A program made the position numbers and the translations under genes. The notes below the pieces were generated by a model, which was not told the DNA's origin, searched no databases, and saw only the letters and a list, made by a program, of their open reading frames with translations. Positions 37,201 to 49,103 of a stretch of 64,000 bases of DNA are shown here, piece after piece (position 1 is the stretch's first letter; each line of letters opens with the position of its first letter). The stretch comes from Rhizoclosmatium globosum (Eukaryota > Chytridiomycota > Chytridiomycetes > Chytridiales > Chytriomycetaceae), in NCBI GenBank assembly GCA_002104985.1, contig MCGO01000034.1, forward strand, positions 310,001 to 374,000, in the 5' to 3' direction.

Positions 37201-38567
37201 ATGTCGAATCAACTAGTGAATCTCTATGGCGACGACGACTCGAATCTGTTTGGCAGCTCCGACGAAGTTCTCGGCGGATCCAAGGCCGAGCCAAAGCCAG
37301 TTATCCAACGACGCAATTCAATTGACGACGAAGTTGACTTTGGCGATGACGAACTTCCGATGACAACTACGACAACTGGCTCACACCTGGCTGGTGCTAA
37401 GCTAGGCCCTGAATCTAGTGCTACTACTACTACTAGTACTACTACTACTAGTAAGAGTACGAGTAGTGTCGCTGTCAAGGTCGTCGATCCAGACAAGGTT
37501 GCCCTCTACATAACCGACCTAGCCTGGGTGCGTACTCTTCCCACCTAATACAGCTCTATTAACTCCCGCCAAAGCACACGTCCGATGCGATCCTCCTCCA
37601 ACTCGCCCTTGATGCCGGAATCCCGTCCTCCGAACTTTCGCTTTCCGACATTTACTTTGCCGAATTCAAAGTCAACGGAAAATCAAAGGGAATTGCCTAT
37701 GTCGAATTCAAGTCGCCTGAGCCCGCGCTCCGCCTCCAACAGGCGCTTTCAGATGGTTCTCTCTCCGAAAAGGATGGATCCAGAACGGTCTCGGCTGTTC
37801 TCTGCAATCGTATTGATGATAAACCACGGCTGTTTCAGATTCTGCCGAATGTGAATGCTTTCAAAATTGTGCCGGGTGGTTCAAAGGTGGGTAGTGGGGG
37901 GGTTTTTGGAGTTAGTGAAACTACATCCAACAACGGCAAGAATCATTTATTGAATATTCTGTATATTTAGAACCTGCCGAATCAAAACCAAATGCCGCCA
38001 GGTGTTAACAGCCCTGCCATGAACAATATGAACATTAACATGGGTGTGCCTCCTGGAATGAATATGAACATGAACATGAATATGATGGGCGGTCCTGGAA
38101 TGATAGGCCCGGGTATGATGGGAGGTGGGCCACCTGGAATGATGGGAGGCCCTCCAGGTATGATGAATGGTCCTCCAGGCATGATGGGAAATCCAGGGAT
38201 GATGGGAAACCCAGGCATGATGGGGAACCAAGGAATGATGATGAACGGCCCTCCAGGAATGATGGGTCGACCGCCAATGTACAACAACAATAATAATATG
38301 GGAGGCCCGGGTGGTCCAATGCGGAACAACAACTTCAACAACAACGCCAACAATCGATTCAACAACGGAGGACCTTACCAACGCAATAATAATATGCCTC
38401 CTGGCGGATACGGAAACAACAATCAGATGGGAATGATGGGTAATCCGGGAATGAACGACTTTGACGGCGGAATGATGGGTCCTGGTGGCGGATATGGACA
38501 TAATATGCAAGGAAACAACATGAACAGGAATAATAATAACATGTATGGAGGTGGTGGTGGAAAATGA
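37201..38567 (+). CDS. CPSF6/CFIm68-like RRM protein of the mRNA cleavage factor I complex
   Basis: Three exons (37201-37527, 37575-37886, 37971-38567), 411 codons. The acidic N terminus (VNLYGDDD; DEVDFGDDELP) is followed by an RRM at about 103-185: VALYITDLAWHTSDAILLQL, DIYFAEFKVNGKSKGIAYVE and SAVLCNRI. The ITDLAW(W/H)T and NGKSKG(F/I)A signatures are those of the CFIm 68/59-kDa subunit family. The rest is low-complexity Met/Gly/Pro/Asn-rich with repeated PGMMG units (about 230-290) and NNN runs, in the place of the Pro/Gly-rich region of CPSF6. Known CPSF6 pairs with CFIm25 to choose poly(A) sites. Stop to the next gene's ATG is only 32 bp. Confidence 0.78.
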
Positions 38568-38599
38568 GACATAGAATAAAGTTTTTTTGCTTTCACACC

Positions 38600-41385
38600 A
38601 TGAAAATGATCCCAGGACTCAATTCAGAGACAATACCTTGCATCTTGATTCAAAAGCCAACGTATACGAGTAGCGTCGACTCTTGGAAATGGTGGATCAA
38701 CTCGAATCTCGGGTCCTTACTGTCTTACAACGGACCCATCTTGAATGATGTCTCCACCATTCCAGTCCTGGAATCTCAGAATATTCACAGTCTGCTCACA
38801 TACCACATGTCTCCAACCGGTTTCGACGCGTTCTGCAATTGGGTTGCATCTATTAATGTCTCTGATGACGCGTCTTTGGAACATTCAAAATTTGATGGTT
38901 TGGTTCAAGTCGCCAATTTAGAACTACCTCTCAAGATAAGATGGTACATCTCAAAGGCAGAATCAAAAGATACAGTAATTATAGTCAAGGGGACAGTGGA
39001 CTCTGAGGTTAGTGTGACTCCTCGCTCTTCCCATTGTTCACCCGAATTTGCGTTTGCCAGCAGCAGTTCACATATGAAGATGAGTTCCCAGTTCGCCGTG
39101 CATCTGCGCCTCCAACAATAAAACATCACGCTGTTTCGGCAACGGCTTCTTCTGTTTTATTGGATCTGTTGCCATACTTGATAGAGCAGTACGACAGCAA
39201 GGTAACCCTCTCACGCGAAACAGAGAAGGAAATTAAATTGTATTATAAAGGGAAATTCGACATACTCCAACAAGATCTTTGAGAATAAGACGCTGGAACA
39301 ACTCATGTCTACAAATCACCTCGCTCAATACCAAACAAATAAGTCAAGGGCCATTAAAACAGCAACAAAATTCACGATGGACGTTGAATTGATAGACAAT
39401 CTTAAATGGAAATACATGAGAATCGATTTTCAACCTGTTTGGGTGAAAGGAGTGAAAAAGCTGGTAAGCTCCTTTTATTCTGTATCAACACCATTACTTA
39501 ATTTGTTATAGACTGGATTTCTTTGTTGTGGGACGGACGTTACACAAGAAAAGCAAGCTACCAAAGAAATATCAGAGCTCCGCGACGAAATCGCAACACG
39601 ACAGAAAGATCTCTTTACAGAGCGAGATACCTACGATAAGCAGCTAACGCATCTCAAGAAATGTATGCAGACTTTGGAATCGGAGAATTCGGCTTTGATG
39701 AAGCAAAGGGCTTTGAGCAAGGCAGAGGTGACGCGGCTTGACGAAGTCGTGGCGCAACTTCGCAGTGAGCTAGATGCCACCAAAACTCGTAACGAAAAGA
39801 ATGCTTCTGAATCGGGGACAGAGGGTGGAACTGAAGAGACCTGGAAGCAGAAAGATGCGTTTGTGGATAAGGTTTGTATCGAGAAGATATTTAAGTACGT
39901 TTTAACGTTTTTCTTTTGTAAGATGTGTCATGAGATCCGAAACCCTCTGAACGGGATAATGCACTGTAACGAGAATATACGATTTAATCTCTCAAACATC
40001 CAGGAAGTCCTGATTGACATAAAAGGTATTTCTGATAGATTTTTTTCGCGGAATTAGGCTGAGAATCAATCCAGGAACACCTCAGTTGGATTCAATCTCA
40101 AAGTTAATCAAGGCAGAAGTTCGCAACGCCATGGAGGACTATAACCTCATTCTTTTATGTTCGAAGCATCAAAAGATGATGTTGGACGACGTTATATACT
40201 TGTCAAAGATCAAGTACGTACTTTCATTGTTGAAGCGAGAGTGTATTAATAATATGTCCCAGTACAAAACCAATCTCATTCGACTTGGCCCCATTTTCTC
40301 CAACAGATTTAATCCACGAAATAATGGACTCCTTCCAGTATCAATACGAAATGATGCACATCACATCAACGATTCTATTTAAAGGCTTGCTCGAATCCGA
40401 CCACAATCAAATGGTCATTGGCGACAAGAACGCAATCTCTCAAATCTTGATCAATATTATAAATTTCGCCATGAGGTTTAAGCAGAACGCGAATCTGCAG
40501 CGAGTTAAAGTCACAACAAGTATCCTTGAGAATCTTGACATTGCGCCGAAAGTTGAACTTCGTGTGTCGGTTAAGGATAGTGGGATTGGAATGACGGTTG
40601 AGGAACTTAAAATCGTGTTTAAGGAGTTATTGTTTTCGCCACAGAAGGTAAACTACTCTAATGTGGTGTGTATATTAATTAACTGATCAGATTCGAGCTG
40701 AATTTGGAGGACCTGGGCTTGGATTGTACATTGCGAAAAATCTCGTGGACTTGATGGTAATAAGAGGGAAAAATAATGAGGTGCTTTTACTTATTCGTAA
40801 ATAGGGTGGAAACTTTGATCTCAGGAGCATTCATGAAACGGGAAGCAGTTACTCATTCACGATAATTCTCGACAAAGTTCCTTCAGCTCTTGTAGCAACA
40901 GACCTGGAAGATCTACCAGCACTGCCTGCAAAAACCATTTTGGTTGTCGGTAAGAAACGATGGAAATAGCTTTTCTGAGACTAAACAGAGATGCATTATC
41001 CGATGTAGATGATAATGAAATCAACCGTAAAGTCCTGTGCGGAATACTCAAGAAAGCAGGCTACCAAACAGCTCAAGCACAAAACGGTCTCGAAGCATTC
41101 GCCGCTGTATGCACCATGAATTTCGACATGATATTTATGGACATTGAAATGCCTGTGTCCAACGGAACTGATTCGACAATGAAGATTCGGGAGTGGGAAA
41201 GCAAGCAGAAATTTAAGAACCCGATTCCAATTGTTGCCGTGACGGGTAACGCGAGGACAGATCAAATGCAGGAGTATTTAGGTGCGGGTATGCAGGCCGT
41301 TGTTGTGAAGCCGTTCAGGCAAGATGAAATTGTAAAAGTGTTGGAGGAGATGAAACAAATGAGGTCACGTTGCATATTAAAATAA
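38600..41385 (+). CDS. Hybrid histidine kinase 2, one apparent one-base frameshift
   Basis: Nine exons (38600-39007, 39061-39201, 39251-39463, 39512-39871, 39923-40213, 40263-40647, 40691-40756, 40805-40949, 41009-41385), about 794 codons. The conserved N-terminal domain (SWKWWINSNLGSLLS), a degenerate PAS-like region and a 90-residue coiled coil lead to the H box CHEIRNPLNGIMHCN (His about 377). The ATPase domain has the N box GDKNAISQILINIINFA, DSGIGMT and GPGLGLYIAKNL. The receiver has DDNEINRKVL, the phospho-Asp in FMDIEMP, AVTGNAR and VVKPF. Everything needed for a His-Asp phosphorelay is present. The exon with the H box is one base too long: the T7 run at about 40043-40049 shifts the frame to a TAG; with one T fewer it stays open. 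Polymorphism or sequence error is likely. Confidence 0.87.
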
Positions 41386-41528
41386 AGTGGGAGGTGTTAT
41401 TGTTCCAATGATTTCACCGTGAAATCCAAGCTATTGTCGATTGGGGCGCTTGTCAATTAATTATTCACTGCAAGAAGACAATATACAGCATTGAGGATTT
41501 TGACTGTTGGATCGTATAATTCGAGGTT

Positions 41529-41590
41529 GGATCAAATGCAGGAATATTAAGGCTTTCCGGCTGTTGCTGTGACCGAAGACGAAACAGATT
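41529..41590 (+). pseudogene. Fossil fragment of a receiver domain
   Basis: Between kinases 2 and 3, GATCAAATGCAGGAATATTA (41530-41549) and the following GCTGTTGCTGTGA resemble the end of the kinase 2 receiver (41260-41312: GATCAAATGCAGGAGTATTT, then GCCGTTGTTGTGA). The frame is broken by a TAA. It looks like the residue of a duplicated and deleted kinase 3' end. Confidence 0.5.
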
Positions 41591-41714
41591 AAGGCGCAGT
41601 GATAAATATTTCACCAAAGAATTTGAGGAAAGGAAGGCACATTGTTTAAATTGTAGTATATTTTGGCAACAAGAACAATAGAAACAAAAACAACCCCGCC
41701 CCAAAACCCGAAAG

Positions 41715-44469
41715 ATGCTCATAGCCTTCAAAGAACTCCTCAATAACGCCCCCGAGCCCTACCTTCTAGTATCGCGCAAGAAAACACGCCCAACAGACCC
41801 TTGGGAATGTGACTGGTGGGCCAACAAATCCTTCTGCACCATCATAAACCTCCCCTCTTCCACAATGAAAACTACATCAAGCTCAAACTCGCTAAAAGAT
41901 TCCATGTTGGGTTTCATGAAATCCAAATCCTTTGAAGAACTTAATAATTGGATCCATGGAGACCAGTTTCCGAAAATTGTTCAGGATGACTATGGCAGTG
42001 AAGTAGAGGCGAAATGGAAAAGTTCGCTTTTGGACAACGAGTCGGGAGGGGTTTGTGATATAGAATGGTGGGGCCGGTTGTTGGATACAGATGGTATTGT
42101 TTCCGATGTTGATAACTTTCTGTTGTTGAAGGGGAAAGTGCTGAATGCGGTAACTTGATTTTGATTAGGTTTATATGAGTTTAATCGTGTTATTAAAAAA
42201 AAAATAGGTTCCAAACGCTTCATTTTTGACTGAAAATGAAGTGGCGAAGTTATATTCCGACTTGACGCATACTCAGAAGGTTGTGATGGACGATGAAGGA
42301 CTTAAACGGAAAGGGCTACATCAAATGATCAATAACTCGCCGTCTTCCATGGTCTTATACAACATTGAGGTAATTTTAGTTCTTCTGAACCACTAATAAC
42401 TTTCAAACTCACCAACCGTCTACAGGGTAAAATAATCCTAGCAAACAACCGTCTCTACCAATTTTTTGGAATGCCTCCTGAAGACTGGCAAATTGAGAAA
42501 ATCCCACCCTTCAATCAACTTGTCCATCCAGACCACTTTGAAGCTTTCACGGCATCCCGCCTGAAGGCCATGAAAGAACTTACCACAGCTCATACAGAGA
42601 TGCCCATGATCCGAGGTCCTTGTACACACTTGTGGGTTGAATACTTGCCGCTGATAGACCATACAACGAATTCATTGGTTCGTTAATGTCTTTTCAGTTG
42701 TGTTTTTTTTTTTTACTGATAATGCGAGCCATCAGCTTGGATTTATGTCCTGCGGTATCGATATATCCGAACGAAAACGCGTCGAAGCTGAACGAGTACA
42801 AGCACTACAAAAACTAGCTGATATGGAACGCGTTCGTGCTGAGGAAGCTGAAGAGACGCGGAAACAGCTGGAAAGCTTTATCGACACTGTTTGTCACGAG
42901 ATTCGGAACCCGTTGAATGGGATTATGCATTGTAATGATTTCATTAATATTTGTTTGATGGAGATGAAGGAGAAGTTGGAGGTGCTTTCGCGTATGGATG
43001 TGCTTGATGTTGAAAGTGTGAAGTTGATTGTGAAGAGGATTCAAGCGGATTTGGAGCATGCTATGGAAGAATGTAAAGCGATACTGCTTTGTGCGACGCA
43101 TCAAAAGTCGATTGCGGATGATGTCTTGCATTTGTCCAAGATGAAGTAAGTCTCTGCTTTGTATTTCGCTTTGAGCTGAGGTTTATTACCAGCACAACGA
43201 CAGTTCACCTTGATATATCCGACTTCACACCGACAGATCTTGTCAAACAAATTACAGGATCGTTCCGGGCCCAACTTAAATCCAAGGGAATATCCCATTC
43301 AACTGAATTCCGGGGACTCCTAGAAACAAACCCAAATCAAGTGTACCTCGGCGATAAAGTCCGCATCGCACAAATTATCATAAACATCTTCACGAATGCC
43401 ATCAAGTTTACACAGAATGTCGATGATCGTTGGATAAAAGTAATCGCGTCAGTAAGCGAGAGTGTAGAATGGGAGCCGAGACATTCATTTACACTTGAGA
43501 TTGTAGATAATGGCATTGGAATGACTGAGGAGGAGAAGGAGAGATTGTTTCAAAGATTTCAGCAAGCTAGTATCAAGACATACAGTCAATATGGAGGATC
43601 AGGTCTTGGTTTGTTCATTTCAAAGAACCTCGTGTCTGCAATGGTAACGTGCATTCAATTTATTTTTTAATTAACATTTGTGACTAGAACGGGTACTTTC
43701 AAGTCACATCCTCAAAAGGAAGCGGCACAAACTTCAGCTTCACAATCCCCTTGAACTCTCCCAATCCAATTCCAACAACGTCAACAAATCTGTAATGTCC
43801 CTGTACACACCTGACACGCCCATTGACATCCCAAGCTTAACTGCATTCACCACTCCATCTTACACACAAACGGAAGACCACAACGCACGCACCTCTGTAA
43901 CTTCATCTCACTCAACCGAACAATCCACACACCCTACACGTATACTCATTGTCGACGACAACGACATCAACCGCAAAATCTTGTCCACAATCCTCAAGAA
44001 AGCAGGATACGAAACCGTGGAAGCCGAGAACGGAGCTGTAGCCCTGGATTTATCTGCCCGGTCCATATATTCCCTCATTTTCATGGATATTGAAATGCCA
44101 GTCATGGATGGAAAGGAAGCGACTCGACGGATCCGAGAACGCGAGTCTTGCACAAACAGGGAGATGGATTCTGAGGGTGGAACAAAAGTCCCGATTGTAG
44201 CAGTGACAGGAAACGCACGTAGTGAACAGGTGAAAGATCTGATTGAAATGGGTATGGATGCTGTTATTGTGAAGCCGTTCAAAGGTGCTGAGATACATAA
44301 ATGTGTGAGCAAGATATTGGAGAGTGTTGGGGAGAGGGAGAAGCCGCTGTCGACAAGGGATTTGAAGAGGAGGGCGACAAAGTTGACGACGAATTTGAGG
44401 CAGACGCAGTTTGTTGCGGATAGTATTATCAAGAGTCAAAGTTTCCCGAATCATCCAAAGGGGAGTTGA
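41715..44469 (+). CDS. Hybrid histidine kinase 3, one apparent one-base frameshift
   Basis: Six exons (41715-42149, 42208-42369, 42426-42677, 42736-43145, 43193-43643, 43688-44469), about 830 codons. N-terminal conserved domain (PWECDWWANKSFCTIINLPS), a PAS domain with GKIILANNRLYQFFGMPPED and LGFMSCGIDISERKR, a coiled coil, then H box CHEIRNPLNGIMHCN (His about 337). The ATPase domain has DKVRIAQIIINIFTNAIKF, DNGIGMT and GGSGLGLFISKNL. The receiver has VDDNDINRKIL, FMDIEMPVMDG, AVTGNAR and VKPF. Introns at the H box to ATPase junction and after GLGLFISKNL match kinase 2, showing common descent. The last exon is one base short near the C4 run at about 43747-43750; adding one C keeps the frame from the ATPase domain into the receiver. 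Expected to act in osmotic, oxidative or light signalling through a phosphorelay. Confidence 0.87.
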
Positions 44470-44523
44470 TTTATGTGTTTTTTTTATATGCATAATATAT
44501 TTTGAATAAAAGAGAAAGACATT

Positions 44524-45447
44524 TTACAGCAAGGAAGGAGGAGGAGCGGCAGTGGATCCATTCCGGATTTCAGCAACACGTCGTCGAAGTTCAACAACTT
44601 CACGTTCACTTTCCTCCAGTGCTGCCAATTCTTTTCCAAGAATCTTCATACTGTCTTCCAACACCGATTCGTATTCTTTTACGTGACGCATTGGATCCAG
44701 ACGAGCAAGAACAGTGTTGAATGGGTGGGAAGTAGATGGCTGATTCGAGATGGACGAGAGAAAGACTGGGTGCGAGGACTGGGTCGATTCGATCAAATTT
44801 GTGATTTGGATCGGAATACGGGTGTATCTATGATATGATTGAGTGAGAACAGATGTAATTAGTTACCGAACTTACTCTTGATCAGGTCTCTTTTTCGACA
44901 AGGCCACAAAGTCCCAATTCAGAGTTGTACCTTCGAATCCAAGCGTAAACAGCATCAAAACACGATCTTTCTGATTTGCCGATTCAATCAAGTCTTCAAA
45001 GAGAGCATCTTCCTTCAGAGACACGACTTTTCCATCGATTCTTGTTCCTTTTCGAAACGAGTAAATTCCGACAATTGAGTCATTTGAGTCATTTGATTTT
45101 GTTGAGTCAAAGTGCGAAAGAGGTGCGAATCCAGTGAGAACAAGGACCGAATGAGTGCGTGTGGAGTCCTCGGCGTCGTCTGTGGTCTGGTTGGATGTGT
45201 GTTAGGCGTTGTTTGGGGTAGCTATTAAGGTATTAAGGTATTAAGGTAGGGTGGTAGGATACCTGGTTGGTTGTGATTGAGGCAGAGTGGCCCAACTAGG
45301 TTGGTTGATTGGTTAACACTAGTCCCTAGCTACCACCTACTATATACAACCACTCACCAGGACACCTTTGCTCAATCCACCCGAATTCAGCAAATCGTAC
45401 TTGATCTGTGCAAGGACAAGCCCGGACACTTGGACACTCTGAACCAT
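44524..45447 (-). CDS. Abraxas/FAM175-like MPN-domain protein
   Basis: Three exons (45447-45358, 45186-44876, 44827-44524), 234 codons. The first exon MVQSVQVSGLVLAQIKYDLL resembles the start of ABRAXAS1/ABRO1. The body has HSVLVLTGFAPLSHFDS, VGIYSFRKGTRIDGK (compare the VGWYKFRR motif of Abraxas), DRVLMLFTLGFE and, near the end, a coiled coil (VKEYESVLEDSMKILGKEL). Like Abraxas it lacks the JAMM metal-binding motif (an MPN-minus domain), so it would be a scaffold for a BRCC36-type K63 deubiquitinase (BRISC/BRCA1-A-like complex). Its length is shorter than animal Abraxas and ends soon after the coiled coil. The start codon is only 41 bp from the divergent cyclin start. Confidence 0.68.
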
Positions 45448-45488
45448 TTTTCCTATTTATTATTTACCTACCAAAACCATAACCACCA

Positions 45489-46700
45489 ATGTCACTTGTT
45501 CCACCCAAAAACGCGTGGCGATTCAGCGCCGAAGAAATGCGGTTTCCAGCATCGGTTGTGCATTCAAACATTCGATTGGAAGATGAACGCGAACTCCGAT
45601 CGAAAGGATCCAAGTTTATTGCGAATATGGGCGTTGCTTTGAAGTTGTAGGTTCCCATTTCTTTTTACTTGAATTGAAGATAGTTTAATACTAAACTAGC
45701 TGGTACCCAACGAACTAGACCCGCTGCTGTCATTGCCACCGCCCAAGTGTTTATGCATCGCTTCTTCCAACGAGAGTCCTTCAAAACACACAAGTACCAC
45801 GATGTCTGTGGCGCTGCGGTTTACTTGGCGACGAAAGTGGAGGAAACGGGAAGGAGGTTAAGGTGCGTTTCGTTGGTTGGTTGTCTTGGTTGGGGATCTT
45901 CCTCTTCTGAATGTCAGCACAGACAAGTCATTACAATTGCTGCTCAAAAGGCTCTCAAAAATGATGCACATAAAGTGGAAGAGAACTCAAAAGAGGTGGG
46001 GCACTCTGTAGTATAACCAAACTGCGTTTGACTGACACACACACTCTCTCTCTCTTACTTAACACAGTTTAAGAACTGGTGGGACACTATTATGTATTAC
46101 GAAGAACTCTTACTGGATGTACTGTGCTGGGAAGTCAATATTGATTATCCTTATGAATGGATTCTGCGGCTATGCAAACTATTTGGAGGTTCGTTCACTT
46201 TGTATTGATCAGTGAAGTCCATCGATTCGTGTGTATGTTTGATTGAGCAGTTGAGCGTTGAATGGAAGGACGGTTGATCGATGAAGATGGATGGAATCGC
46301 ACAAACATCCCTCACAGAGTCAAACTCAGTCTCTCGCCTCTGTAGATCTTGTATCTACAGCTCCATCTTCACTTGAACTAAACCTTCTTCGTCCATCCAT
46401 TCACTCCCCACATAAACAGCACCCCAACCAATAAAAGAATCAGCATGGGCACTCGCAAACGATTCCTACAGATACCCCTTCTGCCTCCAATTCTCATCAC
46501 AAGAAATCGCTACAGCCTGTGTCGTCACTGCATTCCTTCTCGCAGAAGGACACGATTCAGATCCATCGCGGATTTTCGTGTATTGTTCGACATTTGGGAT
46601 GTCCTGGGAACGGGTGATGGAGGTTGTTGAAGGACTTGTTGGAGAGGTGCATGAACGCGAAGTGAAGATGCGATTGGCGATTGTTGTGGAGAAGGTGTGA
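45489..46700 (+). CDS. Transcription-type cyclin (K/T/L/C family)
   Basis: Five exons (45489-45646, 45719-45862, 45923-45995, 46068-46188, 46420-46700), 258 codons. The first cyclin fold has RSKGSKFIANMGVALKL, PAAVIATAQVFMHRFFQRES, HDVCGAAVYLATKVEETGRR and VITIAAQKAL. The second has WWDTIMYYEELLLDVLCWEV, YPYEWILRLCKLFG, SAWALANDSYRYPFCLQFSS and EIATACVVTAFLLAEG. The HRFFxRESFK and KVEET blocks place it with CDK-partner cyclins of transcription and splicing (CDK9/12/8/11 partners) rather than cell-cycle cyclins. The acceptor of exon 2 was chosen downstream of TACTAAAC because the nearer AG is too close to the branch site and breaks frame. The protein lacks the long tails of cyclins T, K and L. 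Its 3' end meets a decayed surface-protein fragment tail to tail. Confidence 0.85.
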
Positions 46701-47085
46701 TTATTTGAGCTTGATTGGGCGAGAATAAAGAGAGCTGAGGATTCGATGACCTCTAAATAGGATATAAACGAAAAATACAACTTTGTGAGAGAACCTCATC
46801 AAAAAAAGGACGAAAACAAGTCCGACGGCAAGGAACGACACAATCAATGCCTCGCAACCACTCACAACAACATTAATCTGAACAGTGTTTGAAGTAGAAG
46901 CAGTGGCAGCGGTTTGGACTGTGGCTGTGGTGGTTGACGCGATAGCGGTTGTAGTTTTGGCGGTGGAGGAAGCGAAAGTAGACGAATGAGAAGCTGCTAC
47001 ATGGGCGAGGTTCGAGGACGTGGTCGACAAAACGGTACTTCGAACAGAAGTAGACACTAGAATAGACGCAGTTTCAACAGTCGAA
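46701..47085 (-). pseudogene. Truncated 3' copy of the Ser/Thr-rich surface-protein gene
   Basis: The minus-strand frame reads SILVSTSVRSTVLSTTSS, then TVQINVVVSGCEAL and IVSFLAVGLVFVLF. This matches the C-terminal Ser/Thr stalk and GPI-signal region of the gene at 60077-62709 (TVQINVVVSSAKAL; VVSFLAVGLVFALL). Only the last 120 codons are present; nothing equivalent to the ectodomain lies upstream. A T-run length difference at the end (about 46793-46799) removes the conserved stop, so the frame runs on. It is best read as the remnant of a duplicated gene. Confidence 0.75.
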
Positions 47086-47613
47086 TGAGAAAAGTATTGA
47101 TATCATTCTATCAGCGCAGGGGTTTCTTGATTTCAACTTATGAAGATTCGGCTCCTTATTTTTAATACGAATGAACAAGAAATAATGCAATGTTGATTGC
47201 TTTCCTTCTAGCAGTAAGGCAGAAATATTCTAAATGGTGTTTAATTGCAATGTTTTTTGAAACTATAAAGTTTGTTTACGGAATTTACTACGAAGATAGA
47301 GTGTAACAAATTGTCACATTAGTGTAGTTCATTATTGTATTTTTTGGTGCCAAGGAAAATGAAAAGTTATTAAAATTTAAATCTGATTCTGATCCGCTAT
47401 CAAAGTTAATTACTTTTTGTTGTTGAATTTCATATCCATCTCAAAAATCGCGATGATGCCATTCACACAAATCTCCAAGCCTTCGTCGCAAAGGAACGAA
47501 AATCGGAAATTTGTTATCGCACGTGCAAATGATGCACTTCTGTCCGCATTTAAACCGCCAATCTTCTCAAAGTTGTCTGCCAGAACAAAAAAGTCTTTAC
47601 TGAATACTACAGA
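47086..47613. other. Intergenic, presumed promoter of the first DUF1254 gene
   Basis: About 530 bp, AT-rich. A 66-codon ORF just before the gene (47417-47617) overlaps the start region and has no recognisable features. No RNA gene or repeat seen. Confidence 0.45.
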
Positions 47614-49103
47614 ATGAGTGTAAACGCAACGGTTCTTTCTGCTTCTGCAGCCATCTGGGGATACCCACTTGTTCAAGTCGGCCTTACGGCGGCTGGCGCG
47701 TTGACAACTGCAGGTGGAACCTTGAATCAGTGGATCTCGCAGGACCAGTTGTCAACTCCGACGAACCAGGCGATTGTGACACCAAACTATGATACGTTGT
47801 ATTCTCAAGCGTTCCTTGATTTGACAACGACTGGAGTAGTTGTAACTGCTCCAACGACAGTTGTTGACAGATACATTCTGTTTGAGTTTATGGATGCATA
47901 CACGAACGTCTTTGCTTCAACGTCTCGTCGTAACTACCCAAAAACGAACGGAGGAGGAAAGTTCTTGGTATACGGGCCAAACAGTCCCAAGGTCGCTGAT
48001 GAGTCTGGGTTTGACGCAGTTTTGCAAGCTCCAACGAATCTTGTTTGGTTGCTTTCTCGTACTGAAGTCAAGTGAGTTGTTCACACAACCTGAAGTCTCT
48101 TTCAACTAACAAAAAGAGCAGATATTACTTCAATGACACAGACCTTGCCATCGCCAATTCCATTCAAAAGACCTTCACCCTCACCACCACTGTATCTGCT
48201 AGTCCTAAAAAGGGTGTTTCGGCGTTGATTCCATCTGGCACGAATTCAAGTGATCCACTCTACTTCTGGAAAGTCCTTGGAACACTTATTACCTTTACCC
48301 CACCTGCAAACCTGTCTGAATTAATTCCTTTCACTCCCATCGGAATCTCTGCCAAAGGGTTTAACAGTTCTCAGGTTACACCTCAATTGGCAACTCTCCT
48401 CGCTCAAGTAGCAGTTGGTACTGACAAGCAACTGAAACAGTTGACGTTGGGAGACCCAGTTGCAGCTGTGAAGACTCCATCTCCGTTCTCGGAAATTAAC
48501 AACAACTGGGTCACGTTCCCATCTTTGGGCAAGTTTGGAGTGAATTTCGGGTTCAGAGCTGGGATCGCTGCCACAGCCATCGCAGGAAACCTGAAGGAAG
48601 ACGCTGTTTATTATAGCGGAAGACTTGACAGCAATGGAAATGTGTTGAAGGGAACATTGAGTTACACGATTGACTTCCCCGTTGATATTCCGGCCGACGC
48701 GTTTTGGTCCATCACGGCTTACTACGGTGCGAATGGAACGCTTATTAAGAACGCCGCTGGGATTTATGCTGTTGGATCGCATTCTCCTTCGTTGGTTCAG
48801 AACTCGGCTGGGTTCTACCGTGTTCAGTTACAATCCAGTAAACCAACTCAAAATGATGTCAACTGGTTGCCAACTCCATCTTCTGCTGAGTTTTACTTGA
48901 TTGTGCGGTTCTACCAACCACGTGCCGAGGTGTTGAGCAACACATGGCCTGTTCCATGGATTGTCCCTGTTGTTGATTATGGTGCAATTTCTGGTTCTGG
49001 AGACAGTCCTGTTGCTCCCGTTGGAACTGCGTTGTACTCTGCGGGAGATGTTGTCAAGGTTTCACTTTTGCTAATTGCAGCGTTGTTCACGTTTATCATT
49101 TGA
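47614..49103 (+). CDS. DUF1254/DUF1214 family protein, copy 1
   Basis: Two exons (47614-48071, 48122-49103), 479 codons. The N-terminal half has the DUF1254 signatures AAIWGYPLVQVG, TPNYDTLYSQAFLDLTTTGV, DRYILFEFMDAYTNVFA and FLVYGPNSP. The C-terminal half is DUF1214: GTLSYTIDFPVDIPADAFWS, TAYYGANGTLIKNAAGIYAV, DVNWLPTPSSAEFYLIVRFY and NTWPVPWIVP. The family is common in bacteria and some algae and giant viruses; no enzyme activity is established. The C terminus is hydrophobic (VVKVSLLLIAALFTFII) after a small-residue stretch, like a GPI-anchor signal, yet no clear N-terminal signal peptide precedes the domain, so a missed 5' exon is possible. A tandem paralogue follows. Limited, bacterial-type distribution suggests old horizontal transfer (inference). 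Confidence 0.83.

Noticed and set aside
37224..38365. Minus-strand ORFs rich in Pro/Ile/Val and His
   Set aside because: Antisense readings of the acidic and PGMMG-repeat regions of the CPSF6-like gene.
40026..40060. A 13-nt or 32-nt intron in kinase 2 to explain the frame change
   Set aside because: Too short for a spliceosomal intron, and the 32-nt version gives an immediate stop; a T7-run length error explains the break better.
46310..46345. Hairpin TGTAGAT-CTTGT-ATCTACA in cyclin intron 4, considered as a small RNA
   Set aside because: A 7-bp hairpin alone; no C/D or H/ACA boxes could be found around it.
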